From JBJHCA01 sp050485785 (GTDB lineage Bacteria; Bacteroidota; Bacteroidia; Chitinophagales; Saprospiraceae), in the NCBI GenBank assembly GCA_050485785.1, contig JBJHCA010000041.1, positions 1-27,973 on the forward strand: 27,973 bases of DNA. Direction: 5' to 3'. Shown here piece after piece: positions 16,162 through 24,812 of the stretch. The translations under genes and the position numbers were made by a program. The notes under the pieces are model-generated. The model saw only the letters and a list, made by a program, of their open reading frames with translations. It was not told where the DNA came from and searched no databases. The first letter of the stretch is position 1, and each line of letters begins with the position of its first letter.

Positions 16162-16864
16162 CTACATCATTTTCTTTGTCACTGTATTGTGTTTCTCGGT
16201 AGCTATTTTGCTTTCCGGACTCTATACCGTGCTAAAGCCCATTCATGATCTCAATGAAGCCGTTTACAACAAAAAGTCGGTAATGCGCTCTATCGAGAGC
16301 ATTCTTCCACAACCCGTAAACGCCTTTTCAACAGCCGAGATCGAAGAGTTTTTTGCAAACAATGTAGACCAGTACATCATTGATGCTGATGGAAATTTGG
16401 TCGAAGATCTGGACATTAAAGCTGAACAGATCAACATGGAAAACGAGGAAAAAAAACCGGTTGAAGACCGCATCTACCCCTTGTTTATCTATACCCATGA
16501 TGATGGTTCTCGCTATTTTATTCTAGCTATGAGAGGAAATGGTCTGTGGGATAAAATATGGGCCTACCTTGCATTGAGAGAAGACATGAAAACTATTGAG
16601 GGTGTAGCATTTGAGCACTCTGCTGAAACTCCAGGGCTCGGTGCTGAGATCAAGGAAAACAGAAGATGGGTAAGTCAGTTTGCCGGGAAACCTATCTATG
16701 ATGAAGATGGAAACTTTACCTCAGTTGTGGTAAGGAAAGGAGGTGCCAGGCAACCCCACGAAGTTGATGGTATTAGCGGAGCAACCGTTACTACTGATGG
16801 CGTGAATGAAATGCTTTACCGGGGGATTAACGTTTACCGCCCCTATTTGGCAAGCCTGAGATAA
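16145..16864 (+). CDS. nqrC: Na+-translocating NADH:quinone reductase subunit C
   Basis: NqrC carries a second covalent FMN in a domain held by one N-terminal transmembrane helix. The 239-residue protein has a helix at about 8-29 (IIFFVTVLCFSVAILLSGLY) followed by the soluble FMN-binding domain. The flavinylation motif SGAT lies at 211-214 (VDGISGATVTTDGV), predicting FMN on T214. The start is a GTG inside the last 17 bp of nqrB; no nearby ATG would preserve the membrane helix. The overlap fits coupled translation. Length is close to the family norm. Confidence 0.95.
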   Translation: MQHSNNYIIFFVTVLCFSVAILLSGLYTVLKPIHDLNEAVYNKKSVMRSIESILPQPVNAFSTAEIEEFFANNVDQYIIDADGNLVEDLDIKAEQINMENEEKKPVEDRIYPLFIYTHDDGSRYFILAMRGNGLWDKIWAYLALREDMKTIEGVAFEHSAETPGLGAEIKENRRWVSQFAGKPIYDEDGNFTSVVVRKGGARQPHEVDGISGATVTTDGVNEMLYRGINVYRPYLASLR

Positions 16865-16896
16865 CCAGTTATTAGCAGAAAGAAAAAATTTGAATC

Positions 16897-17601
16897 ATGG
16901 CTGAGACCGCAGTTCAACAAAAAACTTCAGAACCTTTATTTGGGAAAAAGCAACGTCGGCTTATCACCGATCCGCTTAACGACAACAATCCGATTACTGT
17001 GCAGGTATTGGGTATTTGTTCCGCTCTTGCGGTAACCACCCAGGTCATTCCCAGTGTAGTAATGGCTATTGCCGTAATCTTTGTAATGGCATTATCCAGC
17101 CTTACCATTTCATTGCTCAGAACTGCTATTCCCAAGCAGGTACGGATGATAGTTATGCTTGTGGTTATTGCAACGCTTGTTACCGTTGTAGAGCTTACTC
17201 TTAAAGCCATACTGTTTGACACCTACAAACAACTCAGTGTGTTTATTGGATTGATTATTACCAACTGTATTATTATGGGTCGCCTTGAGGCATTTGCCAT
17301 GGCTAATAAACCCTGGCAATCAACTCTGGACGCCATTGGAAATGCTTTGGGATATGGAGCTATCATGATACTTGTTGGTGTTGCCCGGGAACTATTTGGC
17401 AGCGGCTCGCTGGCCGGATTTATGATTATTGGTCCAGCCGACGATTACCTGATTAATACGACTTCCGGCTGGGGCAGCACGTTGTTTTCATGGTATATGA
17501 ATAATAACCTCATGGTATTGCCACCGGGGGCATTGTTTGTTATCGGTATCGTTATCTGGATTCAGCGGAATAAGAATTCGAAGCTGGTAGACATATCCTA
17601 A
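16897..17601 (+). CDS. nqrD: Na+-translocating NADH:quinone reductase subunit D
   Basis: NqrD is a six-helix membrane subunit, homologous to NqrE and RnfE, that with NqrE holds an iron centre at the interface. The 234-residue protein has the two conserved cysteines at C41 (VLGICSALA) and C124 (IITNCIIMG), matching the ligand positions known in Vibrio NqrD. The N-terminal 25 residues are soluble. It lies 32 bp after nqrC and 50 bp before nqrE. Confidence 0.95.
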   Translation: MAETAVQQKTSEPLFGKKQRRLITDPLNDNNPITVQVLGICSALAVTTQVIPSVVMAIAVIFVMALSSLTISLLRTAIPKQVRMIVMLVVIATLVTVVELTLKAILFDTYKQLSVFIGLIITNCIIMGRLEAFAMANKPWQSTLDAIGNALGYGAIMILVGVARELFGSGSLAGFMIIGPADDYLINTTSGWGSTLFSWYMNNNLMVLPPGALFVIGIVIWIQRNKNSKLVDIS

Positions 17602-17651
17602 ACCGCTAAAACTGACTGCCTTTTTGGTATCGCTCTTAAAAAGACATTAAT

Positions 17652-18260
17652 ATGGACTTCGCAGTATTATCCAATCTATTTATAAAAGCAGCATTCATTG
17701 AAAATATGGTGCTTGCTTATTTCCTGGGTATGTGTTCATACCTCGCTGTGTCCAAAACAGTGAAAACCGCTTTTGGTCTTGGGCTCGCCGTTATATTCGT
17801 TTTAGGTATAACCATGCCCATAAACTGGATAGTCAATGAGTTTCTGCTTAAAGACACCGGCATTCTGGGTGCTGACCTCACATTTTTGCGGTTCATCCTT
17901 TTCATCGCAGTTATTGCATCCATGGTGCAGCTGGTGGAAATGATCATTGAAAAAATCTCTCCGGGACTTTACAACTCCCTGGGTATCTTTTTGCCTCTCA
18001 TCACGGTAAACTGCGCCATTTTAGGTGGTTCCCTCTTCATGGTTAGTCGTGATTATGCCTTTGATGAATCCGTTTCGTTTGGTCTTGGATCAGGCTTCGG
18101 ATTTTTCCTGGCAATTGTGGCTATAGCTGCCATCAGAGAAAAGCTTCGTTATTCTGCAGTACCTCCTGGATTGCGAGGTCTTGGAATGGCATTTATACTT
18201 ACCGGTTTAATGGGCATTGCTTTTATGAGCCTTATGGGTATTGATCCGGCGGCCTTTTAA
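17652..18260 (+). CDS. nqrE: Na+-translocating NADH:quinone reductase subunit E
   Basis: NqrE is the inverted-topology partner of NqrD. The 202-residue, six-helix protein shows ENMVLAYFLGMC with C28 and ITVNCAILGG with C121. These are the two cysteines that complete the NqrD/NqrE iron site used to move electrons across the membrane. Length and motifs are canonical. It lies 56 bp before nqrF. Confidence 0.96.
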   Translation: MDFAVLSNLFIKAAFIENMVLAYFLGMCSYLAVSKTVKTAFGLGLAVIFVLGITMPINWIVNEFLLKDTGILGADLTFLRFILFIAVIASMVQLVEMIIEKISPGLYNSLGIFLPLITVNCAILGGSLFMVSRDYAFDESVSFGLGSGFGFFLAIVAIAAIREKLRYSAVPPGLRGLGMAFILTGLMGIAFMSLMGIDPAAF

Positions 18261-18316
18261 ACCCAATTGGAGTTTGATTATTATACGTGTTTAACAAAAG
18301 AAAATAAACCCATATT

Positions 18317-19594
18317 ATGGACTTAATGCCAATTCTTCTGGCAGTTGTGGTTTTCAGCGTGGTAATATTGTTGTTATCATTTCTGCTGATTTTTGCCAAA
18401 AAGAAGCTTCTGCCCCAGGGTGATGTGAAGATCATAATCAACGGAGAGGAAGACACTGCCCTCAAGGTACAACCCGGTGCTACACTGCTGGGTGTATTGT
18501 CTGACCAAAGCGTTTTCCTTCCCTCTGCCTGTGGCGGTGGTGGAACCTGTGCCATGTGCCTATGTCAGGTTGATGAAGGTGGTGGCGATGTGTTACCTAC
18601 CGAGCTCAATCACCTCACCCGAAAGCAGGTTAAGGAAAACTGGAGACTTGCCTGCCAGGTCAAAGTACGCAGCGACATGAAGATCCGGGTAGACGAAGAG
18701 ATATTCGGAATTAAGAAAATGGAATGTGAAGTGGTTTCAAACTATAACGTGTCTACTTTCATTAAGGAGTTTATAGTTCGCCTGCCGAAAGGGGAAGAAC
18801 TCGACTTCCAGCCCGGTGGCTATGTTCAGATAGACGTTCCACCTATCACCGTCAATTTCCGGGATATGGATATTTCCCCGCATCCTGACGACCCCATCGG
18901 AAAAGATAAATTCCGTGAGGAATGGGATCAATACAAAATGTGGGACCTTCAAATGGTGAATGATGAAGAACAATTCAGGGCTTATTCTATGGCCAATCAT
19001 CCTGCTGAAGGTGACATTGTGATGTTGAACATCAGGATTGCCACACCACCCTGGGACAGAAAATCCAATACCTGGATGCCTGTAAACCCGGGAGTTTGTT
19101 CATCCTATGTGTTTGGTGCCAAACCCGGTGACAAAGTCACTATTTCAGGACCCTACGGAGAGTTCTTTATCAAACCTACCAACAAAGAAATGGTGTATAT
19201 AGGTGGAGGTGCAGGTATGGCACCCTTGCGTTCTCACCTTTTCCACTTGTTCCATACATTAAAAACAAGGCATCGCAAGGTCTCATACTGGTATGGAGGT
19301 CGTTCATTACGGGAGTTGTTTTACACCGATCAGTTCAGAGCCATTGAAGCTGAATATGATAACTTCAAATACAACATTGCCTTGTCTGAGCCAAAACCGG
19401 AAGACAACTGGGATGGATATGTAGGTTTTGTACACCATGTACTTTACGAAAATTACCTGAAGAATCATCCGGAACCTGAAGAAATCGAATATTATCTTTG
19501 TGGTCCCCCGCTAATGAATCAGGCCTGCCTCCAAATGTTTGAAGATTTGGGAGTTCCTGACGAAAACGTGGCTTTTGATGACTTCGGAAGCTAA
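18317..19594 (+). CDS. nqrF: Na+-translocating NADH:quinone reductase subunit F
   Basis: NqrF is the electron entry subunit, oxidising NADH and passing electrons through FAD and a 2Fe-2S cluster. The 425-residue protein has an N-terminal transmembrane helix (about 3-28), a plant-type ferredoxin domain with C72, C78, C81 and C113 (the CGGGGTCAMC motif), an FAD-binding RAYS motif at 221-224 and an NADH-binding GGGAGMAP at 296-303. The C-terminus ends in the usual acidic/aromatic FDDFGS. It is the last gene of nqrABCDEF; a strong terminator begins at its stop codon. Confidence 0.97.
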   Translation: MDLMPILLAVVVFSVVILLLSFLLIFAKKKLLPQGDVKIIINGEEDTALKVQPGATLLGVLSDQSVFLPSACGGGGTCAMCLCQVDEGGGDVLPTELNHLTRKQVKENWRLACQVKVRSDMKIRVDEEIFGIKKMECEVVSNYNVSTFIKEFIVRLPKGEELDFQPGGYVQIDVPPITVNFRDMDISPHPDDPIGKDKFREEWDQYKMWDLQMVNDEEQFRAYSMANHPAEGDIVMLNIRIATPPWDRKSNTWMPVNPGVCSSYVFGAKPGDKVTISGPYGEFFIKPTNKEMVYIGGGAGMAPLRSHLFHLFHTLKTRHRKVSYWYGGRSLRELFYTDQFRAIEAEYDNFKYNIALSEPKPEDNWDGYVGFVHHVLYENYLKNHPEPEEIEYYLCGPPLMNQACLQMFEDLGVPDENVAFDDFGS

Positions 19595-19629
19595 AAAAAA
19601 GCCGCTGAATGTTTCAGCGGCTTTTTTTT
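19593..19629 (+). terminator. Strong intrinsic terminator after nqrF
   Basis: GCCGCTGAA (19601-19609) pairs perfectly with TTCAGCGGC (19613-19621) around a TGT loop and is followed by eight T residues. The preceding A run could extend the stem and let it work in both directions. It closes the nqr operon. Confidence 0.95.
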
Positions 19630-20043
19630 GTGCCATTCTGATTTCACTTTGACCAGTGAACAGGCGAAAAATTCATCCGCATTCTCCATTAATCTTTAGC
19701 CGTTTCATTAAACTACGCCAGGACAATCTCAAAGATGGCTAGCCCTATTCAGGCTTGAGATGTGTCGTTAGCTGTTGTGCACTCTACAGTTGGTATAATT
19801 CCTCCACTGTTGAATCCTTTTGCCGGAGTACACTTCTTTGCAAGACACCATGTTATTCAGATTCATTTCCTTTTGAAACAGCATCTCGGTGTTGATTTGC
19901 AAATGCTGTTTAAAAGCATTTGGGATGTGAATACACCGGATTACAAATCGATCCCAACACACTTTACCAGGATCACCAAAATGAAGCTGATTGGTGGTCA
20001 GGCACAGGAACAATATCGTTCCGTTCCATTCTGTTAACCTACC
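19630..20043. other. Intergenic stretch without a convincing gene
   Basis: About 400 bp between the nqrF terminator and the minus-strand terminator of the next gene. Both strands carry overlapping open frames: plus 19762-20037 from GTG (91 codons) and minus 19768-20100 (110 codons). Neither translation resembles a family I recognise, neither has a good start context, and the minus one would have to start upstream of its neighbour's terminator hairpin. A weak dyad TCTCAA...TTGAGA lies around 19728-19760. I see no RNA gene, repeat or element. A decayed gene or a small RNA is possible. Confidence 0.4.
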
Positions 20044-20083
20044 AAAATAAAAAGCCCGGCAAGCATCAAGATTCTTGCCGGGC
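20044..20083 (-). terminator. Intrinsic terminator of the T9SS cargo gene (minus strand)
   Basis: GCCCGGCAAG (20054-20063) pairs perfectly with CTTGCCGGGC (20074-20083) over a 10-nt loop. On the minus strand the stem is followed by TTTTTATTTT, a good U-tract. It lies about 40 bp past the stop codon of the gene at 20126-21067. Confidence 0.9.
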
Positions 20084-20125
20084 CTGTGAAAAACGCACAC
20101 CTGAGATGTGCATTACCTCGTCAGT

Positions 20126-21067
20126 TTATTGCACGAGAAATCTTCCCTGTACTGTTTCTTCTCCGGTAATGATCTGGTAGAAGTAAACCCCTGCACTCAG
20201 GCCAGATGCATTGATGTGCATGTTGTGTGAACCTGCAGGCATGTGTGTACGGGCAGTTTCGCTGATAACACGACCCTGAATATCCGTTACTACGATGCTA
20301 ACTTCGGTATCTGAAACCAGATTGTAAACCAGCATTGAGCTGTTGAATGAAGGGTTGGGGTAAACATAGTGGCTGCCGGGAGTGATGATCATGTTTGAAG
20401 TGCTAACACCTTCCCCCATTTCGGCATACATGAACATGATGATGTTCAATGTGCCGCCCCAGGCTGTTACGATGTCATACCAGGCACCATTATCCCACAT
20501 TTCCCATGCTGAAGCATTTCCGCAATCAAGACCTGTTGAATGTGCAATACCGATTACATCATCACCAACACCAACTTCTAAAGATACGAAAAACGATCCG
20601 CTTACCACAGCTGGCTCAGGAAAATCAAACCTGGTAAGTCCGCCACCGGTTTCAAAGTTGGCAGAAGATACCGGATCACTGGTAGCCAACAATGTAGCAG
20701 GGCCTTCACCCTCATCAGAGTAAATTTTGGCTACAAAGTTATTGGGTGATCCTACAATCTCCACATCACCAAACAGGATCAGTGCGGCAGTAATAGGACC
20801 TTCAGTAGATGCAACCAGTTGCTGAGCTTTTTCAAGATCGCCGTAACCATTGGTTCCGGTAACCCAGCCACCGGCAGAAGTACTTAACAGATTAGGTGTG
20901 AGGTCACAGCCGGGATTGCTTGCAGGTCCAATGGTATCAGCACTCCTTGTGTCCAGTGCCCAGCCGGACAGAAACGGCAGATCATGGCCACGCTCAACGC
21001 TGCGGTCCTGGGCAAAAGCCATGGTAACCAAAATGATAGATAAGAAAGTAAGTGTAAATTTCATCAT
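20126..21067 (-). CDS. Secreted protein with type IX secretion C-terminal sorting domain
   Basis: A 313-residue protein with a clear Sec signal peptide (MMKFTLTFLSIILVTMAFA, cleavage near AFA-QD). The middle, about residues 40-225, looks like an all-beta extracellular region and includes GGWVTGTNGYGD, a motif type I associate with Bacteroidota surface proteins. The last 80 residues are a Por/T9SS type A sorting domain: YPNPSFNSSMLVYNL, IVVTDIQGRVI, LSAGVYFYQI and a terminal GRFLVQ. It would be exported by Sec, then passed through the T9SS and attached to or released from the surface. No enzymatic motif is seen, so its own role is unknown. Two adjacent ATGs (21067, 21064) are possible starts. 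It has its own terminator and a 148-bp gap upstream. Confidence 0.88.
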   Translation of the reverse strand: MMKFTLTFLSIILVTMAFAQDRSVERGHDLPFLSGWALDTRSADTIGPASNPGCDLTPNLLSTSAGGWVTGTNGYGDLEKAQQLVASTEGPITAALILFGDVEIVGSPNNFVAKIYSDEGEGPATLLATSDPVSSANFETGGGLTRFDFPEPAVVSGSFFVSLEVGVGDDVIGIAHSTGLDCGNASAWEMWDNGAWYDIVTAWGGTLNIIMFMYAEMGEGVSTSNMIITPGSHYVYPNPSFNSSMLVYNLVSDTEVSIVVTDIQGRVISETARTHMPAGSHNMHINASGLSAGVYFYQIITGEETVQGRFLVQ

Positions 21068-21215
21068 GGTGAAAAGGTTTATGTGATTAAATAATAGCTA
21101 AGGTAAGCAATATCGTTGGCTTGATGAAAACTTAACAATTTTTTAAGGATGCCGAATGGCCTAATCCTTCGGTAAAACTTTGCAGTTCTTCTGAGATTTA
21201 CTGAGTTCAAAACAT

Positions 21216-21863
21216 TTATTGCCAGCTTATTTTCAAGCCGGAAACTGTAGTTTCTTCAGTAACTTCTTCTATACTACGGCCTAAACATTCGGCAATCAGC
21301 TTTACCGTGATCTCGTTTTTCAGGGTATCGGGCACCAATACTTCAAGCCATGTCTCTTCATGGTAATTCAATGAGGAAGGACTCAATGAATTATGATCCA
21401 GCACCCGCATGACATTGCCGGTTAGTTCATACCTGAATTGGAGTTTTAGAAGTGAACGCTCTACATCCTGCACCAAGATAGCCTGGCCAAGCGTATTTGT
21501 TGCTGTAGTTTTGTATGCTCTGATAAGACCAGGCACCCCCAACTTAACGCCACCAAAATACCTGACAACAACAACCAGCACATAAGTAAGTCCAAAACTG
21601 TCTATTTGTCCCAGTATGGGTTTGCCTGCCGTGCCGGTAGGCTCTCCGTCATCATTCGCTCTGAAATCGTCTCCCTGAGAGCCCAGTCTGTAAGCGAAAC
21701 AGATGTGCCTGGCCTTACTGTGTATTTGCTTTAGCATAAGAAGCTTTTCCTTTACTTCTTCCCTGTTCTGTACGCGAAAAGCATAACCTAAAAACCGGCT
21801 ACCCTTTTCTCTGTAACTCCCCTCAACATCTGATTGTATGGTTATAAATACTCCGGTTTTCAT
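21216..21863 (-). CDS. YigZ/IMPACT family protein (UPF0029)
   Basis: A 215-residue protein with the YigZ/IMPACT fold. The N-terminal domain carries GSRFLGYAF (about 22-30), the signature GEPTGTAGKPIL (about 73-84) and VVVRYFGGVKLGVPGLIRAY (about 97-116), followed by a small C-terminal DUF1949-like ferredoxin domain. Members bind nucleic acid or ribosomes, and the eukaryotic homologue IMPACT acts in Gcn2 control; the bacterial function is not settled. It is the third gene of the ribD-transporter-yigZ minus-strand operon, 12 bp after the transporter. Confidence 0.9.
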   Translation of the reverse strand: MKTGVFITIQSDVEGSYREKGSRFLGYAFRVQNREEVKEKLLMLKQIHSKARHICFAYRLGSQGDDFRANDDGEPTGTAGKPILGQIDSFGLTYVLVVVVRYFGGVKLGVPGLIRAYKTTATNTLGQAILVQDVERSLLKLQFRYELTGNVMRVLDHNSLSPSSLNYHEETWLEVLVPDTLKNEITVKLIAECLGRSIEEVTEETTVSGLKISWQ

Positions 21864-21875
21864 TCAGATGTATAT

Positions 21876-22769
21876 TTATGCCTCTGCCTGACCCGACAGA
21901 ATGAACACTGCTAACAATGCCAGTACCAGACCTGCCAGTCTGAATTTGCTGAGCGGCTCACTGAAAATCAACACAGCAAACACAGCAGAAAGCAAAATAA
22001 CGCCGGAGTTGAGTACAGGAAAAACAATACTCCCTTCAATGCCGGATCCGATAGCCATAAGTATAAAGTAGGCGGCAAAAAAATTGGGCACGCCTAATGC
22101 CACTCCCGCGAACATATTGTTGCGACCACTTTTCAGGAAGATGTTTCCTTTACTCATCCATGCCCAACAAAGAGTTATCCCAGAAGAACAAAAAAATATA
22201 CCGGTTAAAAATGCAAGACGCATGGCCATACTGTCGTCCGGAAGCACAGCGATTTCGGTATAATGAAGTAGACTTTCAATTCCCCCGGCAATCAACAGAT
22301 TCAACATGGGCAACAGTGCAAATGCGGCCAGAAGTAAATACCAGAAACGCCGGGTGTCATTTTGGGGAATGTTGATCATGATGACGGCTATGATAGCCAG
22401 AAAAATGCCTGTGAACTTGAGTGCCGTCAGTGGTTCACCAAAGTAAAGAATGCCAAATCCGGCGCTAATGATCAACGACATTTTCTGCGATACTGACCCA
22501 ACCATCACCCCGTAATGGCTAATGGTTTTTCCCATCACAAAAAAACCCGTTACAAACATGCAACCCAACAATACAGAAAAAAGGGGCCATTTACCTGAAA
22601 AGCTCATCAATGCTTTGTCAGATTGCATCCACAATGCCAGGCCAATAACAAAACAAACAATGTAGTTCCAAAACAATACCGGTAACAGATCAAGCTGTAA
22701 GCGATCATAATACTTGAAAAGGAGTGCAATGCCTACTGAACAAGCCATACTCAACAGAATCCATAACAT
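21876..22769 (-). CDS. DMT superfamily (EamA-like) transporter
   Basis: A 297-residue membrane protein with about ten hydrophobic segments arranged as two five-helix repeats, the layout of EamA/DMT permeases. The second repeat contains GVALGVPNFFAAYFIL and LSAVFAVLIFSEPLSKFRLAGLVLALLAVF, the typical end of a DMT half; the first has LYFGEPLTALKFTGIFLAIIAV. The substrate cannot be told from sequence. It lies 13 bp after ribD and 12 bp before the YigZ-family gene in one operon. Because the riboflavin importer RibN belongs to this superfamily, a flavin link is possible but unproven. Confidence 0.87.
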   Translation of the reverse strand: MLWILLSMACSVGIALLFKYYDRLQLDLLPVLFWNYIVCFVIGLALWMQSDKALMSFSGKWPLFSVLLGCMFVTGFFVMGKTISHYGVMVGSVSQKMSLIISAGFGILYFGEPLTALKFTGIFLAIIAVIMINIPQNDTRRFWYLLLAAFALLPMLNLLIAGGIESLLHYTEIAVLPDDSMAMRLAFLTGIFFCSSGITLCWAWMSKGNIFLKSGRNNMFAGVALGVPNFFAAYFILMAIGSGIEGSIVFPVLNSGVILLSAVFAVLIFSEPLSKFRLAGLVLALLAVFILSGQAEA

Positions 22770-22782
22770 AGTGGCCTGTTAT

Positions 22783-23916
22783 TTAATCGTTTACCTGCAA
22801 ATCCAGACTCAACCGCACATTTGTATCCGGGTGGTGGTAAAAATCCACCCGATCAGGACCCAAGTTCATACTTCTACACGGTGGAAAAGCGGGCAAAAAG
22901 TCCGGTGACGGCACAACATCAGCATACAGGGCATTTAAATTCGCCCGGGCATTGAAAATCACGAGCTCATCCCACAATCCGAGCTTAAGAAATGCTGAAA
23001 GAACCTGCCTGCCACCTTCTACCAGTAAATGATCCAATCCTTCGGCATAACAGCGCTGAAGCAAGCCCGGAATAACCGAAATTAAGGCTTGCATTGCTGG
23101 GGTTTCATGATTTTGCAGATGGTTATCTATGTTTTTTATATCTCTTTGTTGGGCGGTATCCCACTCAACAGCATGCTGACCGCCAATAATATGCCACGCA
23201 GAATTATGTCCGGTAAAGAACGGATGATTCTGCGACATCCGGCTGTCTGTGTCCAAAACTATTCGTTGGGGTGATTTCCCTGGCCAAAACCTGGTGGTTA
23301 AAGCCGGTTGATCAGTAAGCACGGTGCCTGAGCCCACCACAATACCCTTGCACTCACTGCGCATCCTGTGGACCAGCACCTTACTCAGGCTGCCAGTCAT
23401 CCATGTCGGACCTGACTTCAGCCCCATGTAACCCCGGGAATCTCTGGCAAATTTTAATCGGATAAATGGTCGCTTAGCCTGTTGTAACAACATGAAGGGT
23501 CTGTTTATCCAGGCAGCATCTGTGGCCTCCACACCGGTAATAACCTCTATACCCGCTTTCTGCATAGCTTCAATACTTTTTCCTGACACTTCAGGATATG
23601 GATCCACAAGAGCCAGAACTACACGAACTGGGCGATGCCTGAGAACCAGATCAACACAAGGTGGGGTTTTCCCGTGATGGTAACAGGGCTCCAGGCTTAC
23701 ATATAAGGTTGAAGAACCGATCAGATGCAAATCTACGGGTTTCACATCCTTCAGGGCATTAACTTCGGCATGAGCTTTACCGTAGATCATATGAGCACCT
23801 TCACCAAGTATCCTGTTTTCATGCACCCATAAAGCACCTACTACAGGGTTGCTGTTAACATCAGACCTGTGTTGCCTGGCAAGCTGCAAACACCTTTGCA
23901 TATAAATTTTGTGCAT
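22783..23916 (-). CDS. ribD: Bifunctional riboflavin biosynthesis protein RibD (deaminase/reductase)
   Basis: RibD deaminates and then reduces the GTP-cyclohydrolase II product in riboflavin synthesis. The start is the ATG at 23916 (MHKIYMQRCLQLA, 377 residues); upstream in-frame codons run into the divergent promoter region. The N-terminal deaminase has SNPVVGALWV, the zinc-site H49-A-E51 and PCYHHGKTPPC with C78 and C87. The reductase domain begins near KRPFIRLKFARD and shows TGSLSKVLVHRMRSE, GTVLTDQPALTTR and LLVEGGRQVLSAFL. It is divergent from prmC (49 bp) and first in an operon with an EamA transporter and a YigZ-family gene. It supplies the flavins that NQR and other flavoenzymes require. 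Confidence 0.94.
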   Translation of the reverse strand: MHKIYMQRCLQLARQHRSDVNSNPVVGALWVHENRILGEGAHMIYGKAHAEVNALKDVKPVDLHLIGSSTLYVSLEPCYHHGKTPPCVDLVLRHRPVRVVLALVDPYPEVSGKSIEAMQKAGIEVITGVEATDAAWINRPFMLLQQAKRPFIRLKFARDSRGYMGLKSGPTWMTGSLSKVLVHRMRSECKGIVVGSGTVLTDQPALTTRFWPGKSPQRIVLDTDSRMSQNHPFFTGHNSAWHIIGGQHAVEWDTAQQRDIKNIDNHLQNHETPAMQALISVIPGLLQRCYAEGLDHLLVEGGRQVLSAFLKLGLWDELVIFNARANLNALYADVVPSPDFLPAFPPCRSMNLGPDRVDFYHHPDTNVRLSLDLQVND

Positions 23917-23933
23917 GGGGTAAAAGTAGTATT

Positions 23934-23943
23934 TTGTGCACAA
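23934..23943. promoter_or_regulatory. Palindrome TTGTGCACAA in the ribD-prmC divergent gap
   Basis: A perfect 10-bp palindrome sits in the 49-bp space between the divergent ribD and prmC starts. Its position would allow one factor to control both. The gap is too short to hold two fully separate promoters, so these must overlap. A binding-site role is inferred; a 10-bp palindrome can be chance. Confidence 0.25.
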
Positions 23944-23965
23944 TAATAATATCAACCGGCAGCCC

Positions 23966-24799
23966 ATGATATCAGCACGTCAGGCTTATGACATGCTTAT
24001 TGAAGCCCTTTCGCCCATTCATGGGGCTGATGAAGCATCGAGTATAGCTAAAATTTTTCTGGAAGACGCATACCAGATCGCCAATCTCGATATACAGTCT
24101 CTGCCGCTTGAGCCGTCTTTTCCCCAGTTGTTTACTCGACTGAGCCGCGGTGAACCGGTTCAGTATGTTCTGGGCACGGCTGACTTTTACAGTCTGAAAT
24201 TCAAAGTAAACCGCAATGTTCTGATACCAAGACAGGATACCGAGGTATTGGTGCATACCCTGATCAAGAAGTTCCACAAAAAAACGCCGTCTATTGTTGA
24301 AGTAGGTATTGGCAGCGGCTGTATAGGTATTACCCTGGCCAGGTTTTTACCCGGTTCCAAAGTATTTGGTATCGATGCCTCTGAAGAAGCCGTTATCCTG
24401 GCCCGGGCCAATGCTGCTGAACATGAGGTGAACGTCCATTTTGAATGCATTGACTTTATCGACACCAAAAGCTGGGCATTTTTTCCTTCCTATATTGATA
24501 TCCTCGTTTCCAACCCACCTTACATTCCCTTTTCTGAAAGTGAAATGGTACATCAAAGCGTAAGGCAGTATGAGCCATGGGAAGCGCTTTTTGTGGAAGA
24601 TGAAGACCCTCTGATCTTTTACCGGGCTTTGGGTATGTTTGGCAAGAGAAAAATGAAAAAAGGGCAGGTGGTTGCACTGGAAATCAATGAGTCAAAACAC
24701 GATGAAGTTATGGCGTTGTTCCAGTCGCTGGATTATACCCACATCGAGATTATTGATGATCTCAACGAAAAACCCAGGGTTTTGCTGGCACTCGTATAA
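23966..24799 (+). CDS. prmC: Peptide chain release factor N5-glutamine methyltransferase
   Basis: PrmC (HemK) uses S-adenosylmethionine to methylate the GGQ glutamine of release factors. The 277-residue protein has an N-terminal helical domain with GEPVQYVLGTADFYSLKF and LIPRQDTEVLV, the SAM-binding VEVGIGSGCIGI, an acidic FGIDASEEA and the catalytic NPPY at 183-186. The ATG at 23966 gives MISARQAYDML; a GTG at 23936 would add ten residues of low-complexity NNN and overlap a palindrome. It is divergent from ribD, an arrangement I regard as common in Bacteroidota, and convergent with the YciH-like gene. Confidence 0.95.
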   Translation: MISARQAYDMLIEALSPIHGADEASSIAKIFLEDAYQIANLDIQSLPLEPSFPQLFTRLSRGEPVQYVLGTADFYSLKFKVNRNVLIPRQDTEVLVHTLIKKFHKKTPSIVEVGIGSGCIGITLARFLPGSKVFGIDASEEAVILARANAAEHEVNVHFECIDFIDTKSWAFFPSYIDILVSNPPYIPFSESEMVHQSVRQYEPWEALFVEDEDPLIFYRALGMFGKRKMKKGQVVALEINESKHDEVMALFQSLDYTHIEIIDDLNEKPRVLLALV

Positions 24800-24812
24800 T
24801 GCGACCGGGTAT

